A stretch of DNA of 64,000 bases. It comes from Dromaius novaehollandiae. Lineage: Eukaryota > Chordata > Aves > Casuariiformes > Dromaiidae. The notes below the pieces were generated by a model. That model saw nothing but the letters and a program-made list of their open reading frames with translations. It ran no database searches and was not told where the DNA came from. Shown piece by piece: positions 40,501-51,400 of this stretch. How positions within the stretch are numbered: position 1 is the stretch's first letter; every line of letters begins with the position of its first letter. Made by a program: the position numbers and the translations under genes. The DNA is taken from the NCBI RefSeq assembly GCF_036370855.1, contig NC_088110.1:19649501-19713500 (forward strand). The letters run 5' to 3'.

Positions 40501-43500
40501 GTCAAGAGCAAGAAGTGGTTTCTAGACTACAAAGAAATGGTAAGAAATGTCTGGGAAGCAGGTACTACCTGACATTTTTAGTGAGCAAGCTGCAGTGGCC
40601 TTTTCTTGCTGCAAGTAAGCTTACCTGCTTCATTTAGGGAAGGGAATAGAAGGTGCCTCTGCGTAACTAGTTGTGTCCCTTCTTGACACGCAAGGGATTT
40701 CCACTGACAACAGTAGAGGGCAACAAATACAAATTGGCCCAACAGATAATCATATCTAGTTCATAGAACCCTATTAAAACATTATATTCACTTTTTTTTT
40801 TTTTAATTATGATAGTCCACAAAAACTTTGAGAGGTGATGTTGGTCCACCAGTTCAAACAGTTTGGGACCTAGTTGACTGAGAGCTTGAATGGCTGTGCC
40901 TGAAGCAAAGGGAGTTTTTGTCAAGGTAGAAAGAAACTGAAAATCAACAGCAACTGAGTAGCAAAACTGCAAGAACAGGGAAGGAAATCTTCAAAATAGT
41001 GATTATGAATTCTTGACCTGTGATAGATACTTATACTCAGGTATCAAAAGTTTATTCTCTTAAAAATAAGACATTTGAAATACTCCTTCTAAATACAAAG
41101 ACTTTTTTTGTTGCATTGCTACTCTCCCAGAAGAAAAAATTGGGGGTTTGTAATGAACCATTTCTGTTCTTGTTGATATGCGTCTTCTGAAGGGGCAAAA
41201 TAAAGTCATATTTTTGAAAGTTTGAAAGATGATTTTTTTTCCCCAACAAAAAAAATTCCAACTGGAATTTGATTTAAATAGAATCCTGATCAAGCTAGAG
41301 GGATTTGTTCTTATTCAGGCAGTGGTATACTATCTGCGTAATGTTTGGGTCATGCGAACACAGAGTTGAGAGGTAACAAAATGTTTCTAGACATCTGAAT
41401 GTGCAAGTAAATTGAAGCTTTTCTTTTTCTGTTCAGGTTACCATCAACTTTAGAGAATATGAGGATAATGCAATCTGGATTAGAATTGCTTGGGGAACAC
41501 CATATAAAAAACCAAACCAATACAAAACCAGCTATGTTGTGTACCATTCACAGACACCCTACGTCTTCATCTCTGCCTCAGTGCTTAGGAGCACCTTACC
41601 TCTGCTATGCCAGGTAGAAAATAAAACTGTGTAGACCCTGACTCTACCACAGTCTTGTAGATCTATAATTCTGCTTGTTAGTTTTTAAGAGGATGGATAA
41701 AGACTCATCACTTCCCCAAAACCCCAACTTGTAAAGTAATTTTCTAATTTAAATAGTCATTTTCTCCACTAACTCTCGGGGGGGGGGGGGCGGGGAGGAA
41801 TAGGGCAAATATCAATCTTTGTGACCCTTAGAATGGTTAATAGTCAATATATTCAATTTTGGGGATCTTTGCTGATCTTGAATCTTTCAAATTCCTTAAT
41901 AAAAATATGAGATAATTTAACTGCGTATTACCTAACAAGTCCAAGAATATGAAATCAACGTAGTTAACCTTATGAACTAAGTGTATGAGCTCATCAGGGG
42001 AAGCTATTAATTAGGTGAAAAAACTTGTTTTTCTGTAAACTCTTGGGGATCAGTGTTTGTAATTTTCTTATTTATTTAGCAGACCTCCATGTTAGTTATT
42101 TTATTATCTTTATCAGGCTGATAATGCTATATAATTATCTAGTTAATCCTATGAATGCCTTTATTATTAAGGTTAGATTAATACTTAATCTATTGCACAT
42201 TCTTCAGACATCAGAATCCTGCTTATTAAAGGGCAGCTGCTTACCCTAAAATAAAAACACTGCAATGTCTAGAAATACTATGTTTTTCCATATTATAAGC
42301 ACAGTGATGATTAATACTGATGTTAAAATAATTTCAATTTTTATTTAAAGGCACTGGTTGTTGCTTCCAATTACCATGACATCCGTGAAATGGAGCTTCG
42401 AAGTCATTGCTTAAACTCCCTTAAAGATATTGTGTTTAGGAGATACAGCCAGGTGAGCCACTCCACAAGTTCATCCTAAGATGAGTCTTGCTTCTTGTTT
42501 CAGGCCTAGTATCTTACCCTGTAGCAGACAGGAAAATTCACCTCTTCCAAGAGATCATGATGTTACAATAATACTGAACTACTGAGGTGGACAGCTTTTC
42601 ATTAAGGTAGCATTAAAATGGTGATCTAATAGCTTAGTATCCTCAAGGTCAAACTTAGTCTAAAAATTCTATGACCAAATCAATCTTAGGACTCTTCAAT
42701 GTAATTTCACTGGGCTTCCTAGAGTAATGTTTTGGAAACTATTAGAATGGGCATTTATGCTGTTCATCCAAGTAACACTTGTAAGTAATGTTGACAAATC
42801 TCATAGAAGGATGGGGATAGCCCTCTCTAAATTGGGCTTCCTGGCCTACAGTAGGGAGAATGCTTATTTTAAGAAAGAGAAATAAAAGGAAATCTGGAAA
42901 ATTCTTTTCTGCTATAGCCTATAAAAGTGGAAGTGAACTAAAAGTAAAGGATTAATCTTTTCCTCCCTCATTTAGACCTTCCAAACTTATTATCCAAAAC
43001 CTCTACAAGAAAGGAATATAGCCCCAGAGAATGGTACGTACATGTTAAATTAAACTGCCGTTTCAGTGTCATTACTTGTTAGATTTGTACTCCAAAATAT
43101 TCCTGGCTTATGGAGTGCGATTCAATAGGAAATGTACATATATTATATTCACATTATATTGCCCATACCTGGAGGGGTACCATAATTTTGGATACCTCTA
43201 GGAGAGGTAAATATTTCCCACTGACAGTCATTAGAGACACATATTTATGAAACCAAAAATACATAATGCCCAGTATTTCATTTCACATCAGCTCATTTGG
43301 TTTTCTTAACAGTTAAGAACTGAAAATGTGAAGTGGACAATTAGCTTATGAGAAAAGATTGTGATGATTTTTTCAAATTCATTTCTATTTTACTCTTATA
43401 CTACATTGGAGCATTTGCCTGATCAGAGAAACAGTATTGTATCAGCTGAGAGACTTGTCTTTCTGGTTTTCCTCTCCTCCTTCTACTCTTTCACTTGCAG

Positions 43501-45661
43501 TGGATTTAAGGATAATTCAAGAAAACAGAAATGAAAAAGAAAGAATACAGAGAGTGAATCGGGAAGTTTTTGGTGATGGTCCCCAACCAAAACTTGAATT
43601 TGCACAATATAAGGTAGGAAAAGCAATCCATTTTTGTTTTTGTCGTTTCAGCAGAATTAGCTACATTAAATCGCAAATAAAGAACTTACTAGTACTACTG
43701 CAAGCTGTAGGGAGGACATTTTAAAATAAACTAGTTAAAACTGGCTTTATAAAACAGATTTGCACTGGGATTTGGTCAGACCAATAGATTGTATTTTTCA
43801 AGTCTTTCAGCCTTGTGAACTAAGTATTTCAACTTGTTTTTGTAATAAAGCTTAAAAGAGTTTAGAACAGCAGTGTTTTCAAGCATGAGAAATTAGGGCT
43901 ACTCATACATATAAATGAGTACATATAAAGCTCATAATGTATGTAACAGCTGTAATTTAATTTCTCAGGTGGTGCACTGTGGTTTGTTGTGAGGTTTTTT
44001 TTGTCTTTTTTTTCTTTTTTTTGGGGGGTGATAAACATGCATCGGAAATTCTGGGAGATCATTCTTAATGTTTTACTATATAATTGAACAGGCTGTCTCT
44101 TTCAGCAGAAAATTGTTTGCCACATGGTGGCACCCTCTGATTTTATTAATAAAATATTCTTTGAACCAGAATCACGTTAACACTATGAAATAACAGCAGA
44201 TTGATTCTTCTTCTATCTCGTGGTTAACCTATTCAGAGTTACATGGTAATTCCAGAGATAACAGGAGATTCAGAAACTTTTTTTTAATGCTGAAACTTGT
44301 AGAACATATTTTCATTACCTAGTTAGCTGCTAATCATTTTTTACTTAACTCAAAAAGCAGTTTGAAGAAACAATCCAGATTAAATCATGTTTGTTTGAAA
44401 ATATTCTAATGTTCAAAGTAATACTTGGTTCCATTTTCAACTTTTTTCAGTTTGATATCAGTTGGAACTTTTTTTTGGTCCGGCTAACTTATATTAGTCA
44501 TTTGGAGATTATTTTTATTTGTATATCTGTGGCTTTCGGTATATGGGGAGAAACTATTTGTCTGTGCTGTAATTCTGAAATGAAAAAAGTATGTAAGTTC
44601 AAGGAACGGTGTGCTATAGTATCTGGAATTACTTCTGTTCATTTCTGATGATAGGAAATACATGTTTTGGTTTTGGTTTTTGTTCTTAATTCTCCATATA
44701 CCCACTAGTTATATTTTACAGAATAATTTTGAACTAGATGTCTATTTAGAGAGAAAGCGAACTTGAGGACAGCAACTAAGAAAACAACACGTCTGTCATA
44801 ACAGAGTTAAAACATAACTTACAGCTCTACTTCCCACAGTGCTCTACAAACTAGTAGGCATATAGCTCTACAGTGTTAGGCCTGTTGGGTGTATTGTGCC
44901 CTACAAAAAAAGCTGAGGGTTGGCAGTGATCTGGTTACTCAAAGTTTGAGAACTATAATGATATAGAAAAATCTGTTTTTTAAATACGGATGTAAGATGT
45001 TCTGTTCAATACCACATGTAGTTTGCAAGCAGTAGTCAAAGACAAATGGGCCACAGTCAAAGTATTATATAATAATATATGTGTAAAATATATTCCTTGC
45101 TCATATTCTCTGGATATTTTGTGTTAACAGCTTGAGACAATGTTTAAAAGTAATCCTAAAATGGATGTCTTGGATATAAAAGAGCCATTCAGATGTCTGG
45201 TCAAGTTTTCTAGTCCACATCTTCTAGAATCACTGAAATCCTTGGCACCAGCAGGTAAGTGTTTCAGCTCTGTAAAACGGAGGAAAAATTCATAATTCAT
45301 CTTACATTCTGCTTGTATCTTGCATAAGAGAGAGCCTGTGTAGTTTGTTTGGAAGTGTATAGAAATTTAGTAGAATAAAAATGTCACCACCATGAAAACT
45401 GTTGTCTAAATATATACCAGCTTGTTCTTAGAATTCCTAATGTGTACATAGATACTCAAGTTGTATTTTTAATTCCATACCATTTATGAAATGTAAATAT
45501 TGGCTGAGTTAAGCGATAATTATCTGTTTCTCTTACTCTCTCTAGGTCTGGCTGATGCACCACTTTCATCACTACTTACATGTATACCACAAAAAGCAAG
45601 GAATTATTTTAAAATTAGAGAGAGGAAAGGTTTCTTCCCAGGAAGCTTTGTAAGCCCTTAA
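37368..45661 (+). CDS. CENPN: CENPN, centromere protein N (346 aa, 10 coding exons)
   Basis: Coding exons: 37368-37538, 38539-38584, 39353-39409, 39779-39855, 41437-41613, 42351-42452, 42976-43033, 43501-43613, 45131-45254, 45546-45661. All introns are GT-AG and the phases join to 1041 bases (346 residues; human is 339). The protein starts MDETVAEYIRR, keeps R11, which in human CENP-N contacts CENP-A nucleosomes, and contains signature stretches such as IRIAWGTPYKKPNQYK, LEFAQYK and KFSSPHLLESLKSLAPAG. Known role: the N-terminal pyrin-like and following domains bind the CENP-A nucleosome, and the C-terminal part pairs with CENP-L within the CCAN at the inner kinetochore. The first ATG after the exon 2 acceptor matches the human start. 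The divergent CMC2 promoter lies just upstream and ATMIN follows in the same direction. The C-terminus is longer than in human. Confidence 0.97.
38539..38584 (+). CDS. CENPN: CENPN coding exon 2
   Basis: Acceptor CCCTTTCAG, reads DNSADIKQAAVLDII plus the first base of a tyrosine codon, donor GTAAGT. It corresponds to human SISDAALLDIIY. Confidence 0.94.
39353..39409 (+). CDS. CENPN: CENPN coding exon 3
   Basis: Acceptor TTTTCCTTAG, completes the split tyrosine and reads NHIYPNKRIWSVYQMNKT, donor GTAGGT. It corresponds to human HQKVWEVFQMSKG. Confidence 0.94.
39779..39855 (+). CDS. CENPN: CENPN coding exon 4
   Basis: Acceptor TGTGTAACAG, reads (G)EEMDFFDLTDFKKKF through RSALKN, donor GTAAGA at phase 0. 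Strongly basic stretch with an A-rich lysine run. Confidence 0.95.
41437..41613 (+). CDS. CENPN: CENPN coding exon 5
   Basis: 59 whole codons from VTINFREYEDNAIW to RSTLPLLCQ, acceptor TTCTGTTCAG and donor GTAGAA. It holds the best conserved core, IRIAWGTPYKKPNQYK followed by YVVYHSQTPY. Confidence 0.97.
41778..41795. repeat. poly(G) tract
   Basis: About 13 consecutive G, then C and GGGG, in CENPN just past coding exon 5. Likely G-quadruplex-forming and polymorphic. Confidence 0.9.
42351..42452 (+). CDS. CENPN: CENPN coding exon 6
   Basis: 34 whole codons, ALVVASNYHDIREME to DIVFRRYSQ, acceptor TTATTTAAAG and donor GTGAGC. It matches human TIASKHHQIVKMDLRSR and what follows. Confidence 0.95.
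42976..43033 (+). CDS. CENPN: CENPN coding exon 7
   Basis: Reads TFQTYYPKPLQERNIAPEN plus one base, acceptor CCTCATTTAG and donor GTACGT. PLQER is shared with human. Confidence 0.93.
43501..43613 (+). CDS. CENPN: CENPN coding exon 8
   Basis: Acceptor TCACTTGCAG, reads (V)DLRIIQENRNEKERIQ through PKLEFAQYK, donor GTAGGA at phase 0. Confidence 0.96.
45131..45254 (+). CDS. CENPN: CENPN coding exon 9
   Basis: Acceptor TGTTAACAG, reads LETMFKSNPKMDVLD through LLESLKSLAPA plus one base, donor GTAAGT. This is part of the CENP-L-binding C-terminal region. Confidence 0.96.
45546..45661 (+). CDS. CENPN: CENPN coding exon 10 and stop
   Basis: Acceptor TCTCTCTAG, reads (G)LADAPLSSLLTCIP through NYFKIRERKGFFPGSFVSP, then TAA. 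The human protein stops soon after NYFKIRDK, so this protein carries about eleven extra C-terminal residues. Confidence 0.95.
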
Positions 45662-45722
45662 TTTAAGAGTGATTTATAGAAAAATATAGAGCTCATTTAT
45701 TACTGATATTAATCTAAATCAT

Positions 45723-45728
45723 AATAAA
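45723..45728 (+). terminator. CENPN: candidate proximal CENPN polyadenylation signal
   Basis: AATAAA 62 bases after the stop codon, followed by T-rich DNA. A second AATAAA at 46826-46831 with a downstream TTTGTTTGGC tract is an alternative, giving a 3' UTR of about 1.2 kb. The sequence alone cannot decide between them. Confidence 0.45.
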
Positions 45729-47985
45729 GGTTAAAACATTTTTTAATTAACTTATTCTTTGATAATCTCTTAAACTTCTTCAATGTAAAGCTTTTTTGAA
45801 TTGTCTTTCCCCATTAGTCTTTAAAAAGTTAATCCTTAGATAATGTAAATAAAAAGCTATTAGGAAGTTTAAACAACGTCTGGCAGTGATCGTGATTTTT
45901 TTTTTAATGTAATGATTGCTCTTAACTGTATTTTTAATAGTATATGTGAAGTTAAAGCTAGCTAAGCCTAATCTAGATACACCAGGACATCTCCAGTTGT
46001 TTAGTTTACTGTCACGACTAAGATATTCTAGATAGCCTTTTTTCTTAGGCTCCAGCTCAGCAGTGTAATAGAGTGTGTGCCCCATTTCGACCATGTGAAT
46101 AGTCCCATTCAAACAAGGGAACCGACCCGTTTGCCTCAGGTCAGGCACGTTGTGAGCTTGGCAGAAGAAGATTCCACTCTGAGGCCGTTGCAGACAAGTG
46201 GGGGAAAGGAGACAGGACTCTTGAAATGCAGATGTCAATAAGAAGTTTCCATCCAGCTATACTGGACGTTGTTTCAGATCCAGTGTCTTTGGCTGAGTGC
46301 AATATTCAAGAACAAATATTTATATAAAAAGCCAAATTCTATTTTTTCTATCTGTTTGTATCTTATGAAATTTTACCCTAGAGGAATACAATGAAATTGG
46401 CAATAACTTTGTTTTGAGGAAGCTGTGTCTTAGAATGTGTACTTCATTAAAGATTTCATCCTTCTGCAATCCTTGCGCATTAGTACTTCATTTAACTTGT
46501 GGACATAAAGATGGCAGAATCAAGATGGCAATGTTGACTAATGCAAACATTAGCTCTGCGGTGGAGTTCTTTAGAAGTAACAATTGAATAGATCTTTTAT
46601 GTAACTTTCTACATCACTTTTAATTTAAGAGATGGATTTAGTTTCAAGATTCAGTTATACTGTACTTTTTCTTAAATTCTTTTACCTAGAAACTTATTAT
46701 ACCTGTAGCTTGTGTATATGAGGTTTTTTTTAGATATGTCAATATGCAAAGACAGTCTTTTGAAAAACTTTATTACACAATGTACCTATTTTGACGGGTT
46801 GTATGGGACTGTTTTTCAAACCATAAATAAATGTGTAAATTAAGTCTTCTCATAGAAGTTTGTTTGGCTTGACTAACTGAAAAGTGACCTAATGTATACC
46901 GATGATATCATTTTTTCAGCAGCTCTGTATAACTACTCCATAAAAAAAGAAGTTAGTTTACGACTATCTGCTAGTGGTATGTTTTTAGCGCTTCTGTCTG
47001 TGCAATTTAAATGCTAATATTTGACAAGAATACTTAATGTTAGGGTTTTGAAATGATTTCAGGTTTTGTATGATACCATGTCTACATTGCAATTAAGAGT
47101 TGGCTCTTAATGTCTCTCACTCACTTATATCCTCATATACCACTCTGAGAGAGAGAGAGACCCATTAAGATTCCAGTATGCATTTCAGTCTGTGCAGCTT
47201 TTATTTCCTAATGCCCTACACAAACAATTTAAACATCTGAGATATTGATTTATAATAGAAAAGTAAAGCTTTAAAATACTCTTAAACATCCTGAGTACCT
47301 TGCCTACTGCCTGTTTCTGCCTCTCAGTCTGTTTCTGGAAAAGGTAGTCTCTCCCCCCTTTTTAAGGAAAGAGAAATCTGCTTCCTTTATTTTTCAGGTA
47401 TACATTTCACAGCAGGCCATTACGTAACAGAGACAGTACTTCCAGGCAACCAGACATGTATTTATTAGTTACGAGAAGCAGAATCCTTGTAGGTAAGATA
47501 TGTGAGAGAGACCTAGAGGCTCTATAATGAAAGCAAGGACGCATGGGGCCCTGGTACATTTCTCGAGGACAGGTGTCAAAAGACCAAGCACATGTTTGCA
47601 CACTGGGAGTGGACTCCATAAGGTAACACCTTGCTCTGATTTTCTTTCAGAGGTGCAGAGCAATAGAGGTGAAATATACTCGCATTTTTAAAGAATCAGT
47701 GACACAGTAAGCAACTCTCTACTAATAAATAAATCCCAAAAAGCTGTTGGGACAGAGATTGCATGGTTACCCACAAGGAAACATTGATGAAAGGTAAAAT
47801 AACTGCTTTTGCCAACTGCTTCATGAGCTCCCTTTATTCTGTAATTTGATACCTGGATATTTTATCATGGAATTCTCTTTTTTGATGCGAAAGTGTTCAT
47901 ACTTTTGTTTATTAGTTTCTAACGTGGGATCGATAAGTATTCCTTTTACTGAGTCTTTCAGAGAATTAAAACCCCCAGCCCCAGC
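45729..47985. other. CENPN 3' UTR and CENPN-ATMIN intergenic stretch
   Basis: Holds the second candidate CENPN poly(A) site, a short GA microsatellite near 47145-47160 and a 152-codon minus-strand ORF at 45780-46238 without recognisable domains. Part of that ORF (about 46060-46210) may come from an ancient repeat. Confidence 0.6.
46826..46831 (+). terminator. CENPN: candidate distal CENPN polyadenylation signal
   Basis: AATAAA in CATAAATAAATG, followed within about 35 bases by a GT-rich stretch (TTTGTTTGGCTTG), the arrangement expected of a mammalian/avian poly(A) site. Confidence 0.45.
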
Positions 47986-47989
47986 AGGG

Positions 47990-48188
47990 CCGCCAGCCCC
48001 CTGGGGAACGAGCCGCGCCGCCGAGGGAGGCGCTCAGCGGTGCCGCTGTCCGGCCTTTAAGGGTAGGTAGCAGCCCGCCACGGGGGCGGGGCCAGCGCGC
48101 TCTCGTGAATATTCAACAGCCTTGATGAATATTCATGAGCCGCCCGTGCCGCCCACCCGGAAGTGGGCGCGGAGCAGCTGACAGCAAC
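47990..48188 (+). promoter_or_regulatory. ATMIN: ATMIN CpG-island promoter and 5' UTR
   Basis: GC content rises abruptly at about 47970, with several CpGs, a GC box (GGGGGCGGGGCC near 48081) and no TATA box. Two related palindromes, GTGAATATTCAA at 48105 and ATGAATATTCAT at 48125, lie just upstream of the start codon. The transcription start probably lies within this stretch; its exact base is not visible. Confidence 0.7.
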
Positions 48189-48419
48189 ATGGCGGCGGCG
48201 GCGGCGGGGCGGCGTGGCGGGGGGCTCGGGAGGCCCCCGGCGGCGGCGCCGCCGCCGCCCGTGGGGGCCCTGCCGCCGCCCCGCGAGCTGGTGCGGCCCT
48301 CGGTGACGGAGCTGTCCCAAGTGAGGACCAACATCCTGTGCACCGTGCCCGGCTGCGGCAAGGTCCTGCCCAACAGCCCGGCCCTCAACATGCACCTCAG
48401 CAAGGCCCACCGCCTCCAG
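48189..48419 (+). CDS. ATMIN: ATMIN coding exon 1 (residues 1-77)
   Basis: 77 whole codons: a low-complexity Ala/Gly/Pro leader, then RELVRPSVTELSQVRTNIL and the first zinc finger ending HLSKAHRLQ. Donor CTCCAG|GTACCG, followed closely by a 19-base C run. Confidence 0.94.
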
Positions 48420-51400
48420 GTACCGCCCGGCCCCGCCCCCCCCCCCCCCCCCCCGGCCCCTTCCGCGGCGCTGCGCGAACATGCTGCGTTTCTCCCCTTG
48501 GCGGCTGGTAACGCGTCGCGGTTAAAACGCTGAGTGTTGTAGTCACGCGGGGCTTTTTTGTTTGCTTTTTAAAAGTGTCTGTGAGCCAGAAAGCCTCGAT
48601 GGATGCCATTTTGGAAGCGAGCCTGCGTTGCACTAGTGCTGAGAAGGTGCAGCCTGCGGGGCCGGGGGGAAGCCTCCCTTCAGGGAGCGTGTTCTTGAGC
48701 GTAGGCTTTTCATAATATAACCTCACTTTTTATTAAGATCACAGTGCCAGCTACACGAAGATAAATCCTATTCCTGGAATTAATGAGCACACTGCCAGTA
48801 GGATGTTCTGATGCCAAAAACAGGCATTGTCACTGCAGAAGGAGATGAGGACACTGGTACAGGGAAGCTGGATGACCCTGGAAAAAATAGGGTCAAGTGC
48901 GATAGTAAAAATAGAAGGTTATGCTCTTGTGAACTGATGACAGAAATTTTGAGTTGGTCAGTCCTGGTTTGTAGCAGGAAGAACTTAAATGGAAAACACT
49001 TGCAAGTGCTACCTGGTCATAGGCATATGAGTCTTTAGGGCGATGCTGCTGTGAGAAGGGGAATCCTGAAATACGTCAGAAGAATATGTCAGAATACACT
49101 ACTGTACGGTAGGAATCTGAATCCAAGAAGCTAGAATAAACCAAAAGGACTACTAAGGATGATGAGAATGGCAAGTGGCTGCCCAAGGGAGACTGTAAGA
49201 ATTTGGCTTGTTTGGCCTTGCAAAGATGATATGATCAAGTGCTGATAGATAAATGTTTGTCTTCTGGCTCCTTAGCTTAATTAAGTCAATGTAAAACAGG
49301 AACGACTGATATGAACTGGCAATGAATATATTACGTTTGAAAACTTTTTGAATATTTAAGTCTTTTGCCTATAATACTTTATGAGGCAGAGAGGAAGATG
49401 TCTGTCTACTTTAAAAATGAAGCTAGATCAGTTCATGTGCAGGAGAGGGTTCTGTGGGCTCCTGTGATACCTGGGAGGCTGCACTCAGTGGTGTTACCGA
49501 AACACGGGTTTTACACAAGTTCAGTATTTTTGACGATAAGAATAACTGCACTTCTCTCCCTGTTACTTACTAAAGAAATGAGTAATCTCTTGCTCGCAAA
49601 AGAATGTTTTAAATAGTTGGCTACAGTATACTGTAACCATGTTTTAAATTAATCCTTTAAAGTAAATCTCTCTGTTGCAGGGAGGTAAGTCCTGACTAAG
49701 TTCACCTTGCCTAAATCAGTAGCAAGGATTATTACTTTATCTTTTCCATGTTGATGATACAAGCCCTGTCCGAATGTCAGTGTTATGTGTAATACAAATT
49801 TCTGCGGTGTGATAATTGAACAAGTATCTACCAATAATTGTGGAGGTGGGTATTGTGCAACCATGGGAAGTAAAATCAGAAGAAGACTTGTGAAAAATGC
49901 CTGAAATACGACTGCCTAGCCAAATTGCTGTGAAGATCTAAGGTTAGGATTTAGAGCTGGGAGGACTTGTAAATTAGCAAAATAAGGTTAGTGTCTGGTA
50001 AAGGTTACTTGGATGTGTAGAGTATCTTTCAACTTGTCATAACAAATCTGTTGTGATCTGTGCTTCAAAATCTACATTCCATCTGTTATAAAAGCTTCTT
50101 ACTCATGTTTATAAAGCCTTTAAGCACTTGGTATTATTTTACAGCTTAGTTTTTTTACTGAACTATTACAGAAGTTGAAGTGTGATTTATTAAGGTCTTG
50201 GGATGCTCTTATAGAAGCATGTTATCAGGCATCTAGACAATTGGTAGAAATTTAGCATTCAGGTAGTTTTGAAAAATCTGACTGTGGTTTGCGTATTAAG
50301 TGCTTGAATGTATTTCTGATTGCACTGTCATCTGATGGGTCATGATGTTAAATTTTACCCACTTAGAATAACTTCTTACTTATTCCTAAGTAAGGCTAAT
50401 TGCTGCTTACTAAGCTTATTGGTTTCCTCTGCAATGAAGGGTACTAAACCTAGTTTTTAATTAAAGGCAAATCTTTCTTTCCGAAGGAAGAAGTTTGGTA
50501 TCTTCCAGTTTGGTATCTGATCAAAGTGTTTTGGGGTAAATTGGAGGTTAAAAAAATTAATTTGGGGTGGCAGGACTGGAACAACTAGATTTTTGAGTCA
50601 TGTACCTCTCTTCTGGGCAGTGGCTCTCTAGGGTGCAAAAATAATCATAGTAACTATTCAGCCTTCAGCAACAATGCCACACTATTTTAAAGCTAATTTG
50701 AGATCCTTAGGTTAATGCTATCTAGATTGAGGCGTTGAATCCACAGTCACAAGGGAGATAAAACAGGCCCATTAACGAATGGCTTGTCCATGGGAAAATC
50801 TGCTGCCTCTGCAGAAGGATGCTTAGAAGGGTAGAGGAAAGTTAAAACCTTATATGAAAGCTCCCTGTCTGGAGAATTATTCCAGAGGGTTTTTTGGTAA
50901 AATGGAAGCTGATCGACTTTGTCAGGAGACTCAGAACTTCTTGAGTATGGTATAACATAGCAGGGCTGAGTATCTGGAACTAGAACTGAAACATTGCTTG
51001 AAGGGAATGTTATTTTCTGCATAGAATATGTTAAATTGAAAGGTGGTTTGAGGGAAAGCAAAATGTTTGAAGTGTGTCACTAAACCAGTTTGTGATATTC
51101 CTGAAGGACAAAAGAAAGTAATACTCCAAAAGCAAGATAAAAGCAGGTCTGAACAGAGTTTTTAGGTTCTGGCCAGCTGTAGTTAGGTGAGAAGAACAGA
51201 TCTAAGCAGTGTCACGGCAGCTGTTGTACGTACTTTTTCTTTGTTTCACATAGGATGATTATTGCATTTTGTGATTTCTTTATGTATGGCCCGACCCAAG
51301 TAAACGTGAAGCGGCTGGATATCTGCCTGAACAAAGTAGCTAGGAAATCAGTGGTGTAATATCAGCGTTTCACCACTCACTCTGCTTGTTCCCACTGTCA

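Noticed and set aside
44120-44140. CTCF-like word CCACATGGTGGCACC in a CENPN intron, and a weaker one near 34111
   Set aside because: Both miss consensus positions; a word match by eye is too weak to call.
48057-48726. Minus-strand ORFs of 96-141 codons opposite ATMIN exon 1
   Set aside because: Antisense shadows of the real exon and its GC-rich flanks.
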